Assembly (NCBI GenBank): GCA_003255065.1
Contig: QAOA01005530.1
Coordinates: forward strand, 103,340 to 167,339
Source of the DNA: Cercis canadensis
Lineage: Eukaryota > Streptophyta > Magnoliopsida > Fabales > Fabaceae
DNA length: 64,000 bases
Direction: 5' to 3'
In this document: one piece after another, positions 34,339-47,062 of the stretch
Layout: every line of letters starts with the position of its first letter
How positions within the stretch are numbered: the stretch's first letter is position 1
Notes under the pieces: generated by a model
Told to the model about the DNA's origin: nothing
The model's database searches: none
Seen by the model: only the letters and a program-made list of their open reading frames with translations
Position numbers and translations under genes: made by a program

Positions 34339-35600
34339 TGTCTTAAAGGCAATTTAAAAAAAATAAAAATAAATAACAACAAAGTCACAAATAGTAGATT
34401 CCGTATTTAAATTTAGAGTTTAAACTTATCAGACGAGAACTAAATAATTTAATTTTAAAATAAAAAATTGACTCGTAAAAATTGTTAAAATAAGGAGATT
34501 ATAATTATAATTAAACTAATCAACTTCTAATTAATTTGTAAAACAAACAACCGGCAACCAATAATTAAAATTTCTAACGAAATTCCTTGAATCAAAATTT
34601 TCTTTTATTTTATTTTTAGTTGGAAGAAGAACAAAACATAAAAAATTGTAAAACGAAACTCAACCTAAATTAAGAAAATTATTGTTTGCATTCAAAAATT
34701 GAAAGAAAAAACTATTTGGTTCTAAATATGAATGAATTTTAATTTATTTTTTTCGTACCATATGAAATATTCAAAATATCACTTGGTGTTATATAGTTAT
34801 TTTATTTATTTTTAAATATAATAATTATATATCATCAAAAAATAACTACATATGTGAATAGAATAATTATATAGTACCAAAGGATAATTATATATGTTAA
34901 CAGAATAATCATATACTACTAAGTGATACTTTGGATATTTTACACAATATAAGAGGAATAAATGAAAGTCCTCTATGTTTAAAATAAAATGATATTTTTC
35001 CTTAAAATTTTGGAGCCAAACAATAATTTTCTCAATAAAATTTAGCAAAAAAAAGTTTATTTTATCAAAAATAAATATATGGGACAATTATTCTCAAGTT
35101 TCAATACTTTAAAAAAAAAAGATCAAGAAGTTTAAAGGGAAGTGTTTTTTAAAAAAGTGCCTATCACATATGGTAAAATGATCAAAATACTATAATTATT
35201 ATGTTCCTCTTAGGCATTGAAACTTGAATATAATTGTCACTTTTTCTCTTTTTAGTTTACTCCCCTAAAGTTTAAGAACTTGAAAAGAAAAAGACTTGAT
35301 AGAAAATAATATGGACTTTTAAGCAAGTGTTTGTTACACGGGTAAAATAATAAAAATATTATTCAGGACTACATGATTATTCTATTTTAGTATGTAGTTA
35401 TCTATTCAAATATAAAATAGAATACTCATATATATAAAAATATATATAAAATCAATAAATATTTTAATTAATTCACTTCATATAACAAGCACTTACTTAT
35501 AAATTTTTTTTTTTTTACTTTAACTATGATATTAGGTTAGAAAACAAAATCCTAAAAATCTTAAGACGACATCAATACCAGGTTAAGAAATTTTTTTTTT
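34339..35600. other. AT-rich intergenic DNA with MITE remnants
   Basis: About 34430-34530 matches the right arm of the GGCTTAATTG family (AAATTGTTAAAATAAGGAGA, then ATAATTATAATTAAAC). About 34757-34945 is a short foldback (ATTCAAAATATCACTTGGTG against ACTAAGTGATACTTTGGATA). About 35090-35230 is another weak foldback around CAAGTTTCAAT. No gene. Confidence 0.45.
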
Positions 35601-35619
35601 TCATGGCAATAATGTAAGA

Positions 35620-37055
35620 AAACGTTGTGTGTATTGTATAATTTATTTTGTAACAAAATTTGTACTTTTGTTTTTCGTTTGCAACAACAGAAAGGGCAAG
35701 GGACAGATAAGACGGGGGAAATCAAGAAAAGCAAATCTACGCATCGGCACTGGACCGGCAGACAGAGAAACAAATTAATAGTTAATCATAAATTCATAAT
35801 AAATTACGCAAGAGCAATATTATTATTTCAATTGAAGAAAATCAAATTAGAAAATGCAAAAGAAGAAAGAGAGAGAAGACGCGGTGGGGCGGTCCTTTTA
35901 CGAGAGAATCTACCTGTTTCACAAATTCTTTCTCTTTGGTTTCTCTTTCTTCCCTGTTATCAATCATCCTATTCCTTTTGCAGCAAACAGAACCCACAGA
36001 TTCTAAAATCGAAAACGGCTGTGACTGTGAATTCGCATATAATCGTACATAATCAAATCCAATCCTTTCTTCTTCGTTGCTTGGTGGGTTCTCTTCTCGA
36101 TCTCCTGATATTTCCCCATTTCATGTAATAATATATGTTTGGTTTATTCTTTGATTGTTTGGTTTTAATTTTGTTTTACTTTACGTGTCAACTCAAATAT
36201 GATCTTCTTGCTTGTCTGTCGTTTTGATCACATCCTTGTATTAATACTATTAATCAATTGTCAACGATAAGTATCCAACTTGTATTTGTTTATGTGGCTG
36301 GCTGGTGATGTGGTTTCCTTCCTTACTTATGTCTGTCAAATGCGAAATTTCTCAATCAAAGGAGAATACGATGCTTCCAGATCGTTCTTCATTTAATTCC
36401 CCCGATTTTAATGTTTGTTTAACTCAAGAACAAGAATCTCTCACCTTGACCTACCTACCCTTCTTATCTTATGCCTTTCCTGTTCATAAAACCCTCTCAA
36501 CATATTTCAACGTTTTGATTTGGAACTTAATTTTAGCGACTGCTGTTTCCGTTCTTGGCTCCTCCTTTTGGTAAGAAGATGATGGTTCTTTTCCCTGTCT
36601 CCTCTTCTTTTTCATTCTTTCTTTCTTTCTTTACTTTGATCTGTTAGGTTAGATTAGGTTTCTGTATTTGGGATTCTGGGCATTTTTTCTGGATTGCCTC
36701 ATCGCGTCTCTTTCTGGGTTTCGGGATTTGTTTATTCCTGCTGCTCTCCTCCGAAGAAAGAAAAACATTTCCTTTTTCGGCTTTCTGGTCGGTGGGTTTC
36801 ATTTCAACCAATCACTGACCTCGACTGCAAGGATCTTGAAAAAAAACTTTGGTTCATGGGCTCAGAATAACAAATTTTTTTTTTTTTTTATTTTCCGAAA
36901 TGGTGAGATTTGAACATTTCTGTAGATGGTTGTGTTTATATTTTCTCTTGCTTATTTTGTCTTTTCGTTCAAAGTTGTGGTGGTTTGGATGTTGCAGGAA
37001 TCAAAGAATAAAGCATAGTGATTATTAGAGAGAACAACAATAAAAACAGAATAAT
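35620..37055 (+). promoter_or_regulatory. Probable promoter, 5' UTR and 5' UTR intron of the RING gene
   Basis: A purine-rich GAAAGAGAGAGAAGACGC stretch at 35864 and CT-rich leader DNA precede the gene. GATGTTGCAG/GAATCAAAG at about 36990-37000 is a good acceptor 56 bases before the ATG, so a leader intron probably ends there. The donor is uncertain, perhaps near 36123. Open frames here are not supported as proteins. Confidence 0.4.
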
Positions 37056-38204
37056 ATGGAGGAAGCAATGGCAGCAAGGTATTGGTGTCATATGTGCTCT
37101 CAAATGGTAAATCCCATCATGGAAGTGGAGGTCAAATGCCCATTTTGCCAAAGTGGATTTGTTGAAGAAATGAGTAGCACTAGCACCACCACCACTAGCG
37201 ACAATCACAATACCGCAGAAGCTGATTTTGGATCCGATAGAGCCCTCTCCCTATGGGCCCCAATCTTGCTAGGCATGATGGGCAATCCACGTCGTCAACG
37301 AAGACTCAGACGAATAGACCTTGGTGATGATGATGATGATGATAATGATGCCCATGACGATGATGGTAGTGAAGCCCGCCATAGTGGAGAAACTGAATAT
37401 GATCGAGAGCTTGAGTCCATTCTTCGGAGGAGGAGGAGAAGAAGCTCAGCTACCATTCTACAATTGCTGCAAGGCATAAGAGCTGGATTGGCATCTGAAT
37501 CATATGAGAATTCTGAAGGTGATGACGGTAACAGGGAAAGAGAAAGAGACAGAGAAAGAGAGCGTGTAATATTGATTAATCCTTTCAATCAGACAATCAT
37601 TGTCCAAGGTTCCTATGATTCAAACCGGGGTCAGAATGATAACCATAACCCCATTGGGTCTCTGGGTGACTATTTCATAGGACCTGGATTGGATTTATTG
37701 CTGCAACATTTGGCAGAGAATGATCCGAATAGATATGGAACTCCACCTGCACAGAAGGAGGCAATTGAAGCACTGCCTACTGTGACAATCAATGAAAATT
37801 TGCAGTGTTCTGTGTGTTTGGATGATTTTGAGATTGGTTCTGAAGCCAAGGAGATGCCTTGTAAACATAGGTTTCATAGTGGGTGTATCCTGCCCTGGCT
37901 GGAGCTTCATAGTTCCTGTCCAGTGTGCAGGTTTCAATTGCCTATGGATGAATCCAAACGAGACTCTGAAGCATCTAGGAATAATAGCAGCAATAACCAA
38001 AGGGAGAATGAAGATGTTGTTCTTGCGCAACACGGCAGAAGGAGTGGCGAAGAGGGAGATGTTGAAGGGAGAAATGCAAGTGGGGGTAGAAGATTCTCAT
38101 TTCCATGGCCTTTCAATGGATTATTTTCTTCCTCAAACTCTTCATCGTCATCTTCATCTAGTTCTAATGCAAACGGAAATGGTACTCAAACCGATGACAA
38201 CTGA
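37056..38204 (+). CDS. RING-H2 E3 ubiquitin ligase (zinc-ribbon + RING family)
   Basis: An intronless 382-residue protein. Residues 8-36 form the N-terminal zinc ribbon of plant RING1/RHC1A-type ligases (RYWCHMCSQ ... VKCPFCQSGFVEEM). An acidic run (DDDDDNDAHDDD) lies near residue 90 and a basic RRRRRRSS near 128. The RING-H2 finger is at residues 251-291 with all eight ligands in C3H2C3 order (CSVC...C.H..HSGC...CPVC). The tail is serine/asparagine-rich. Such proteins bring an E2 enzyme to a substrate and transfer ubiquitin, usually in cytosol or nucleus; the substrate is unknown. The start fits the family, whose zinc ribbon lies within the first 10-15 residues. The acidic run is encoded by a GAT-rich microsatellite that may vary in length between individuals. 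Confidence 0.93.
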   Translation: MEEAMAARYWCHMCSQMVNPIMEVEVKCPFCQSGFVEEMSSTSTTTTSDNHNTAEADFGSDRALSLWAPILLGMMGNPRRQRRLRRIDLGDDDDDDNDAHDDDGSEARHSGETEYDRELESILRRRRRRSSATILQLLQGIRAGLASESYENSEGDDGNRERERDRERERVILINPFNQTIIVQGSYDSNRGQNDNHNPIGSLGDYFIGPGLDLLLQHLAENDPNRYGTPPAQKEAIEALPTVTINENLQCSVCLDDFEIGSEAKEMPCKHRFHSGCILPWLELHSSCPVCRFQLPMDESKRDSEASRNNSSNNQRENEDVVLAQHGRRSGEEGDVEGRNASGGRRFSFPWPFNGLFSSSNSSSSSSSSSNANGNGTQTDDN

Positions 38205-39160
38205 GTATTCATTGTTGCACTGCATTTGTTGATCTCTATTGGGTTATTGATAGGCTGCCTTGCTAATGTACATAGTGTCTTATTATTCATAAAAGAATCC
38301 CCATGTTGAAACAACAACAAATTATGCTTTTCTTTTCATCTGGCTGTGTCTTGTTAGAATTTTGGCCTTCTTAGAATTTCAGTCGTTTGGTTTCCTTGCC
38401 ATATTACTTTTTATTACTATTTGTATAATTTTCGGTGTTGTTATTTTCCCTGCTCTTCTTAGTTTGTACATATATATGAATATATATAATATCTTATGTT
38501 TGACTGGGTTTGAATTATTTAGTTTTTTTTTTGGTACTTCGATTATAATTTTGAATTCGAATATAGAATTCAGGATGACCTCTCGATTATAAATCGTTTG
38601 GATTTGAATTATTCGGTCTAGTTTAGTGTATCAAATTCGATTTTCGTGGAGGACTTATTGCTTGTTTGAATTATTCGGTTTAGTTTAGTGTATCAAGTCT
38701 TAGGAATAGGATGTGTAATTTGGAATGGGTCAAATCGCACTCAGAGACTTTGGTTATATATATCGGAAATTCAAGAGGGGCATGTGGCATCTGGTAAGTG
38801 GTAAGTGGTATCTGTCTACTTTAATGACTTGGCCAAGTAGCCGAATTATATGTACACAACAAAATAGGTGAGGTGTATGTATGGAAGCAAGCGGCCCCTG
38901 GATTTTCTTTTATGTTTTTTAGTTGATCTACCCTTCCGTCCTTTTCCTAGTTAAGTAAATAATTTAAATTCTGTCACTGGATTCGGTTTAATTTGTAAGG
39001 AATAAAATGTTTTATTTATAAGTTTTAAGTTTAAATTTATAAATATTACGATAAATTTTCATTGAAATATGTGATATGCCCCGTGTGATCCACAAAGAGA
39101 TATCAAGAATAGAGAAAGTTGTCTTTAAAAGAAAGAAAATAAAAAATAAAAACAGCATAA
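38205..39160. other. 3' UTR of the RING gene and intergenic DNA
   Basis: About the first 150 bases are likely 3' UTR. Two related copies of GAATTATTCGGT(C/T)TAGTTTAG lie at about 38607 and 38669. The segment about 38560-38710 is a small diverged tandem duplication. No gene. Confidence 0.45.
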
Positions 39161-42048
39161 TAGGGGTGTTTACCGGGTAGGTCAACCCGCAGAAATCGTC
39201 TGACCCAAATCAAACCAGAGTTATCGTATCGCTGAACTGCATCCATGCGGTTCGGTTTGGGTTATCCAATGTTAAATCGAATATATGCAGTTCAGCCCAC
39301 GGTTTCACAAATCCAACCGTCGTTGAACCGAACCGACCCGCATATATGTATTAAAATGTTAGTTTCAATTAATACAACGTCGTTTGAGGTTTTGCCCTAA
39401 CTTGAATGTATGAAGGGGCTTCGAGCCTTCAAGGAATTCATGTCATTCTCCTCTCCTCAGTCCTCACCTCTCTCTCTATGTGACTCTCTCGACTCAAGCT
39501 TAGCCTCTCTCTCAGACTCTCACCATCTCTCTCTCGGACCCTCACTCTCTAGTCTCTGCTCTCTCCATCTCCTTCGCTTCTCTTGGTGCTCCGTGTTCAC
39601 TTCCTCTCTCGGTGCTTCGTCCTCAATCCCTTGGTGATCTTGGCAATCAACTCGAAAGTTAAGCATTTATAAACTCTCTAATTGTTAAAAATCCTGCTCA
39701 ATGTCACTGATTGTTCATTGTTGAATGGGTTAGACGATTAGGGTTTTGACATTTTAATTTTAGGGATTTTTCTCCTATCTTGTATATCATGTTTCTTTCT
39801 TTTCTTCTAGTATCAGTTAGTTATGGGTGATGTGATATACTTGTTAGAAACTACCTACTCTTTCGTTCTTTCTCTTTCTCTCTCTATCTACACCGTTTTG
39901 GTTTTCTTTCTTTGACATTCTTGTGTACGATGAGAAATTGGGTCTGAATCTACCTACTCTGAGGGGTTTGGAGCTTGCATTTGCAGGAAGAGAGTGGATT
40001 GAATTTTGGATCGGTGATTTCTCTTAAGGTCTGCCCCTAATCTTTAACACTCTCTATGTCGGTGGTTCTTATTTTAATAAATGGCATTGAATGGTACAGT
40101 TGTGGGTTTGTTTGTTTGGAAGATGTATGAAAATATGTCTTTATCTGGAGGAAGAATGAACATTTCTTGTTTCCTATTCTTGTTCAATGAAGTGTTTTGG
40201 GTAATGATGCTTTTAGCTCTAACTTAAACAGAAATTTTCCTTTCTCTGAGTTCATGTGTTAAGTGGTATGGTTTGATTTGATTGAAATATTGAAAATTCG
40301 AAATACTTAGGGGCTGTTTGCTTTGGCCATTTCCTGTTTTCATTTTCAGTGAAAACAGAAAATGAGCTTGAAAATGCGTTTGGTTGAGTTTAATGAAAAT
40401 GTTTTACTGAAAACATTTCTTAAATTGGGCCCAAATCTGAAAACAGAAAAAAGTTGTTTTCAGTGTTTCCTTCTCAAATTTTTGAAAACAGGAAATAAAA
40501 AAATGAAAACACGGTGGCAAACTTGTAATTATAATGAAAACAAATGAAAAGGCGGTGGCAATTTTGTAATTATAATGAAAACGGATTTTAAGTGAAAATT
40601 CTTCTCTTCGTCGATGGCAGCGTTTTCTCCTTCAGCAGTGCAAGCCTCAACCACGAGCAAGCAAGCTAGACAAAAGCACCTGCTGCAAGCAAGCTGGTGG
40701 GGACCAGAATCTGTCAACCAAGAATCCACCCAAGTGCGCATCCCTTGCAAGCTGATCAGCACACCTGTTACGCTCTCTATAGACATGATGGAACTCCATA
40801 ACCCAGCTTCACTGCCTCATATCTCTTAGCTCTTGAACAAGAGGAAAACATGGATGAAAACTATTATGACAGTGGTGCAAGAGAGAAATTGGCTAATAAT
40901 AGTTGAAGTAAGTTGATGTAAAGAAGAGAAATGGATTAAAATTTAAAAGTTTAACGTGATGGTAGTAGTTGAAAAGATACAGTTCAGTTCTTGAAAAAAG
41001 AGATACAAAGCTGATGACTTTGTTTGTCATCAGCATGGCTTAAGTTATTGGCTATTAGCTAGCTTATCTTAGCCTACACACAGACTTTTCCTTTTATAGA
41101 CAAGAGTTACCGACTATGTAAGTCAGTTTGTAGATTTTTTTATTAGTTTCTAGTATTGTCTATAGTTTTCTAGTTTGGTGATGACTAACTGAAAAAGTTT
41201 CTGGTCTTCTCTTCTCTTCTTTGTTATAGTCTTTTTTTTTTTTTTTTTTTACCTTTTTATCTTTCTTGATTTTTCTAGATTATTTTTCAAAACAGAGCTA
41301 TGGGTGTAAAAGTTGCATTTTTTTTACCCAATTAGTAAGGACTCAGATTTGAGCTGTAATTATGTTTTACTGTGCATCTAATGGTTTGCTAATCTTGTTG
41401 CCTACTATTATTAAGAAACAAATAAACAAAGTTAAATGTGACCAGCTGTTTGGGAAAAATTGAAGTGGTTGATTTTCCTAAAAATTAGTAGCTGGAAACC
41501 ATGAGTTTGATAGGCCACAGACAGGCAGCATTGGAGCAAAGATTAGGACATGACCACCTTATTAAAAATAGACAAGAAACGAATAGAAAATATATTAACC
41601 AAACGTGTTTTCATAATTTTTATTTTTTGAAATTTTTATACCAAACGTGTTTTCATTTTCTTGAAACAGTTTTCAGCTTTGCAAACCAAACATGTTTCCT
41701 AAAATTTAGAAACTAAAAATGAAAATGCATTTCAAGAAATGAGAACTAAAAATGAAAATATGAAAACAAAAAACAAAGCAAACGGCCCCTTAGCTTCTTC
41801 CTGGAAAAAAACTTACACGCTTGATCCTTTTCCCCTACTCTAAATTAGCTTCCTTTGATTGGGACGACAATGACATGCGGTTCAAACCGCGAAACCACCC
41901 AAATCAAACCAAACCAACTATGTGCAGTTTAGTTCGATTTCATATCCTCATTTAGCCCAAACTGAACCAAATAAATCTGCATAAAACCATGCGGTTCGGT
42001 TTTTGAAATTCGGTTCAAACCGCCCGAACCGACCCGTGAAAACCCCTA
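39161..42048. mobile_element. hAT-like element, same family as 16800, carrying a later insertion
   Basis: The left end TAGGGGTGTTTACCGGG and the right end, in reverse, TAGGGGTTTTCACGGGT resemble the 16800-17734 element, as do the GCGGTTCGGTTTGGGTT subterminal repeats and an ACGTCGTTT motif inside each. I found no matching 8-bp flanks (CAGCATAA left, GAAAAAAT right), so one border may be decayed. Without the insertion at 40310-41789 it would be about 1.4 kb. No transposase. Confidence 0.65.
40310..41789. mobile_element. PIF/Harbinger-like non-autonomous element
   Basis: The left end GGGGCTGTTTGCTTTG and the right end, in reverse, GGGGCCGTTTGCTTTG are flanked by TTA (40307-40309 and 41790-41792), as expected for PIF/Harbinger. 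Subterminal zones are rich in GAAAAC/GTTTTC. The centre has a 71-codon frame (40614-40829) with no recognisable domain and a T24-like run near 41230. It sits inside the hAT-like element, so it is younger. Confidence 0.7.
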
Positions 42049-44239
42049 GAAAAAATAAGAGAGATGAGAGAGCGAGTAACATTCTCTTAGATAGCTTTAC
42101 TTTCAAGAAAAATGCTCTTTATTAGTTGTATATAAAGATTAATAAATATCACTTGTTGATATTTGTGACATACCTTAACCTTGAAATAAGATAATTTTAT
42201 CTCACCTTAAACTTTTAATTACCAAAAATAAATTAAATTTGAATTCCCAGTACATTGCTACATTCACAAGCGGAAGCCATGTGAATTATCATCCTTGTGA
42301 ATTGAAATTATTATTCCGCTTGTGAATTATTGTTCTTGTGAATTGAAATTGTTATTCTGCTTGTGAATTATCGTCCTTGTGAATTGAAATTGTTAATATT
42401 CGATCCGTCCATAATGGTAAATCCACCATACTTTGCCCACAATGAAATTATAGAGTATAAATTTAATCTAGGATTTACAATAATAAGAAGAAAAATAATG
42501 ATTATAACACTTCTCTAACTAATTTCTGCTGAAAAATCATTCAATAACATTTTTTTGCTTTTTTCTTTCCTTGTCTTTCTTACTCGTCTTCCCAAGTCAA
42601 ATCATATGCTAAGCCGTGGAGAACGACGACCCTGCCTTCCAAAAATATTTAAAGCCTTATTAGGGACATTTACTGAGCAATGGGTATTTTATTAAGATGA
42701 TCTTAGATTAAAATTTTATTGAGATCAGTGGGATGAAATATTAAATAGAGATGAGCTACTATAAATTGTGGACCCAAAAAAAAAAGGATTACTATAGCTA
42801 AGAAACAAAAATCTAAAATGCAGAAGTAGTTGTTTTGGAGCGCTATGAAAGGAAACGAGAAGAAAGGTAAAAATAAAAATGGCTATGGAATTTTCTCTGT
42901 TTTTGAATTGTTAAATAAATTTTTAAGGGTTTGGATTTTAGTTTCAAGCCTTTTATTTTACTTTTTCTAAGAAAAAACTCAAAGACACATATATACAATG
43001 AGTCTAGGAACTCTTCTAACTTTAAAAACGAAATATATAATTTTTTTTTGTTATAGATAGATAAAGCTAGCAATTTTAAGTGAGGATATGAAAGAATATG
43101 ATTCATACTCTTAACCTTTTGGAGAGATCTTTAAAATACATGATTAGTTGAGCTAAAGCTATAATTGTACATATAATAATTCAATTTCATAAGTGATTTT
43201 GTCTTAAAATATAATCATATAATCAGTCTTACGATAATTCTATTGAAAATGTTATTAGAAAGGGAAAATGGGAAATAATGGAGGAAATATTTATTCTTTG
43301 TGTGTGTTTGAGTGGAAAGGGGAGAAAGAGAGATAATTTAAAAAACATCCCAACGTTAAGAGGGAGTAAAATCGTGGAGAATCTCTAAAATTTTGGGTTT
43401 TCTTTCTTGCAAAATAGCTTATTTACTTTGGATTTAGAGTTGAATTTAATGGCAGTCATTGATAGAATCGAAGAAGCTTTGGGTTGGGTTCATTAAGGAA
43501 GAACAAAATAAGTTCTAACCAAGGAAATTAGAGAACAGTGAAAAATGTTAACAAGGCATTAAGGTAATAGTTGAGTTATAAAAATAATACATATGTAATA
43601 TTTATGTCATAAACACTTAAGAAATTTTACCTAAATTTTGTCTCTAAATTTATATATTATTAAGTATGAAGTATAAGAAAGGTGTTAAAAATTAAAAAAA
43701 TATCATTAGTCATTAAATTTCATGCGTGGGTAATTACCCCCTCGATAAAAGGTAACAGATATATAATATTATTGTGTTATCTATGTTTGGATTGAAGGGA
43801 TGGAGGGAGAATGGAAGGGAAGAGGTAGTTCAAAAACCAATTTAGAGTTTATAAAGGCTTGACATGGTAGACAAGTTAGGTTAATAAACGTAGTCGTGAA
43901 TGAAAAGAAAATCTTGCTTTGCATTAAGAGAACAAGAGCTTAGTTTTGTTGTGACCCAATGATCACGGAGCCTCCTTTTTTCCTGTAGTTATTTTGGTTG
44001 TGAACTTTTTGATAGTAGGCGTAAGCTGAACAGGAAGGTTTGTCAGTAGCATAGAGTTTCCGATGACCTGGCACTTTGAATTGATGAAGTTTTGTATTAT
44101 TCCTTATGCTATGTTTGAATAGGAAAAAATAGAGAAAAGAATATATGAGGAAAGAAAAGAGAGAGGATAGAATAAAAATAACAAAAAATAACTTCTAAAA
44201 TTGATAAAATATAAAATTACATTTATGCCTTAATAAAAA
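42049..44239. other. AT-rich intergenic DNA
   Basis: No gene is supported. It contains the 41-bp tandem repeat listed separately and a TTTGGATTGAAGGGATGGAG motif (about 43788) resembling sequence near both ends of the next repeat structure. Confidence 0.5.
42270..42396. repeat. 41-bp tandem repeat, about three copies
   Basis: Units contain GCTTGTGAATTAT and CTTGTGAATTGAAATT, the cleanest starting at 42311 and 42352, with a diverged copy to the left. Non-coding. Confidence 0.75.
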
Positions 44240-44266
44240 ATTTAAAAATTTAAATGTACTGCAGGT

Positions 44267-44408
44267 CTTTATAATTTTTTTTTTTTAATTGGGTCCCTAC
44301 CGATACCTGACTTCAAAGTGACACAAAAATTGTCATCNCTTTATAATTTTTTTTTTTAATTGGGTCCCTACCGATACCTGACTTCAAAGTGACACAAAAA
44401 TTGTCATC
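44267..44408. repeat. 70-bp duplication around an N (assembly junction)
   Basis: 44267-44337 and 44339-44408 are the same sequence apart from one T in a homopolymer, joined by N at 44338. Confidence 0.85.
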
Positions 44409-45542
44409 TCATCATCTTTACCAACTTCAAACCATTGTTTTAAAAATAAGACTGGACCGGGCAATTCGATTGGTGCCCGATAAGGAAACCAGTCTAATTC
44501 ATACCCCTAAACCATTATAGCGGTTAAACCGCCTAAAACTAATGAGAACCGCTCAAACTGGTTCGATTTTGAAAAACGGAACGACTTGGAAAATTGGAAA
44601 AAATGAAGATAAAATTGTCTATGCATGGATTCAAACCATTTTCCCTTGATTCAAATTCATGCTTTGCCACTAGAACATCTCAACTTTTGAGTATATTACT
44701 ACATAGAGGTGGGGAAATGGACTGGGCCCGGTGGGCTGGTCATTTTTGGCCCGACAAAAAGGTGGGTTGGGTTTTAGAATTGGTAGCCCATTTAGAACCG
44801 GGCCAGTTTGGCCCGACCCATTTTGGCCTGTGGCCCAATCAGGTTCGGTCCAGATTGGCCCGAATTCCTGTTTTTGTAAAAAAAAAAATTGGCAAATTCG
44901 GGAACTAAAATTAAAATCCCAGAGACATTGGTTCACTACTTCACTACTAGACTGCAGACCAGAAAGCAAAAACTCAGTCCCTCGCGACTTGCGTAATCCC
45001 GTATCGTCGCTCGCCCCGTCGCCGCTCGCCTTGTTAGTGCTCTGGCCTTGTTATTATCATTGTCATGTTTGATTAGTCAATGTAAATGAAAGCTGATACT
45101 ATTTATTTTAATCGTTAATTAAGCCCTCTCAGAATAGGTGGAGCAGATTAGCAGAGCTGTTAAAATGGGATGTTTACCCATTTTTTATGCACAAAAAAGC
45201 TACCACTGTAAAATGTGAATTAGAAATTTAGAACAGGCTAGCGCTGGAGGTCTGGCGCTGGGAAGCTGTGCTTCTCTGTCATGCTGGCTCTCCAGAGAAC
45301 TATTCGAGTACTTGATTTGTCACGTTTAGTTCCCTTTTCAACCTGACCTTCAAGAGCAATCCAAAAGGACTATGAATGAGTTAAAAACACACACATTCAT
45401 GCAAAATAACTTAAGAGCTGGCCGGATCAAGCATAATTAGAGCTATAATAATTCTATTTTATGGAATTATCAAGTTACTTTGATTCAAAGCATGAGTCAT
45501 AGAATGAAAGAAAAATTTGACAAGTATTAGAGTCAATATAGC

Positions 45543-46771
45543 GTGGTTCTTGCATTTGGGGCTGTTTTTTATCCAACCAAGAAGCTTAATTTCTTGAAGT
45601 ATACTTATTCTAGACTTGATCCATATTACTATGAAGAGAAAATAGAAAAAGTAAAGAAGGCTTTGTATGCACTTTTTATTGAGTATGTTAATAAGGGGTG
45701 CATCAACTTCAATGATTTCTTTCAATATGAGTCAATCATCAAATATCATTGGAGGAGGGAAAGGAAAAGAGAAGTTGTCTACACTATATTATGATGTAAG
45801 TTTGCTCTTTAATTTTTTATTTTTTTTTAAAATTTTCATTGTCTTTCTTTTAATTACACTATATTATGATGTAAGTTAAATATTCATTTGGTTATTTGAT
45901 AGGATTTTGAAGAATTTGATTGCCAACAAAGTAACAATGTCGGAAGGTCTTAACTTGATATTTATTTGGAAGAGGCAAGGATCACATCCTTGGAAAGTTT
46001 TGATGTTTTGGTTTATTGGAGAGACCGAAGTAATAGATTTGGTGATCTTGCAAGGATGACTTGTGATATATTGAGCATTCCAATAACTACAGTAGCATCG
46101 GAATTCGTTTTTAGTATTGGCTCTCGTGTTTTGAACAAGTATAGGAGTTCTATGCTTGACGAAACATTGCAAGCTCTCTTATACATACGTAATTGGCTAC
46201 TTTNTTTAATTACACTATATTATGATGTAAGTTAAATATTCATTTGGTTATTTGATAGGATTTTGAAGAATTTGATTGCCAACAAAGTAACAATGTCGGA
46301 AGGTCTTAACTTGATATTTATTTGGAAGAGGCAAGGATCACATCCTTGGAAAGTTTTGATGTTTTGGTTTATTGGAGAGACCAAAGTAATAGATTTGGTG
46401 ATCTTGCAAGGATGACTTGTGATATATTGAGCATTCCAATAACTACAGTAGCATCGGAATCCGTTTTTAGTATTGGCTCTCGTGTTTTGAACAAGTATAG
46501 GAGTTCTATGCTTAACGAAACATTGCAAGCTCTCTTATACATACGTAATTGGCTACTTGGTTTTGTAAGTAAGTTTTTTGGAATTTTTTCATTTAGAATT
46601 TATAATTACAAATTGACTTTATATAATTACTTATTAACCTATGCTCATTTTAATTATAGATGATGATGCCGATGACGATGACTCAACCAACAATGATGAT
46701 CTAGTTTCTAAAGAGGAGTCAAATGTTATTATTGAGAACAATGAGGAGGAAGATGAAGATTATACAATTTA
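45543..46771 (+). pseudogene. hAT transposase remnant (C-terminal half)
   Basis: First piece: GAVFYPTKKLNFLKYTYSRL, DPYYYEEKIEKVKKALYALF, matching the segment before the hAT dimerisation domain. Second piece (from 45966, repeated from 46322): VYWRDRSNRFGDLARMTCDI, LSIPITTVASE.VFSIGSRV, LNKYRSSML, the hAT C-terminal dimerisation domain. An acidic tail ends DEDYTI at TAG (about 46769-46771). The N-terminal BED finger and most of the catalytic domain are missing and frames shift, so it is inactive. Confidence 0.82.
45849..46558. repeat. 354-bp duplication around an N (assembly or haplotype junction)
   Basis: 45849-46203 and 46205-46558 match with about three base differences (GACCGAAG/GACCAAAG, GAATTCG/GAATCCG, CTTGACG/CTTAACG) and are joined by N at 46204. 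The second copy runs on into unique sequence. Two haplotype ends placed side by side explain this better than a true duplication. Confidence 0.85.
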
Positions 46772-46782
46772 GTCTTGTGATT

Positions 46783-47062
46783 GGCTTTCTAAACTTGTTA
46801 TTTGGTTGTTGTTTTGATACTTTAATTATTAATGTGGTTGTTGATGATGGTTATTAATTTTGGACCACTGCGTTTGCTTGTTTTGATTATTATTTATGCA
46901 ATTATGCTTGAATGTTTGATGGCTGATTTTGGCTTTTTAAACTTGTTATTTGGTTGTTGTTTTGATACTTTGATTATTAATGTGGTTGTTGGTGATGGTT
47001 ATTAATTTTGGACCACTAGATTTGCTTGTTTTGATTGTTATTTATGCAATTATGCTTTAATT
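46783..47062. repeat. 148-bp tandem repeat at the hAT 3' end
   Basis: Two copies start GGCTTTCTAAACTTGTTATT and GGCTTTTTAAACTTGTTATT at 46783 and 46931 and run to TTATGCAATTATGCTT. They lie after the transposase stop, inside the element. Confidence 0.8.

Noticed and set aside
35625-36128. 167-codon open frame upstream of the RING gene
   Set aside because: Basic, low-complexity composition typical of 5' leader DNA; the RING gene start is well supported downstream.
37295-37588. 97-codon minus-strand frame
   Set aside because: Antisense shadow of the RING gene's acidic and basic repeats.
42264-42400. CRISPR-like array
   Set aside because: Plant nuclear DNA, and the units are contiguous tandem repeats without unique spacers.
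45966-46663. True tandem duplication of the hAT dimerisation domain
   Set aside because: The copies meet at a single N and the other three Ns show the same pattern, so an assembly cause is likelier.
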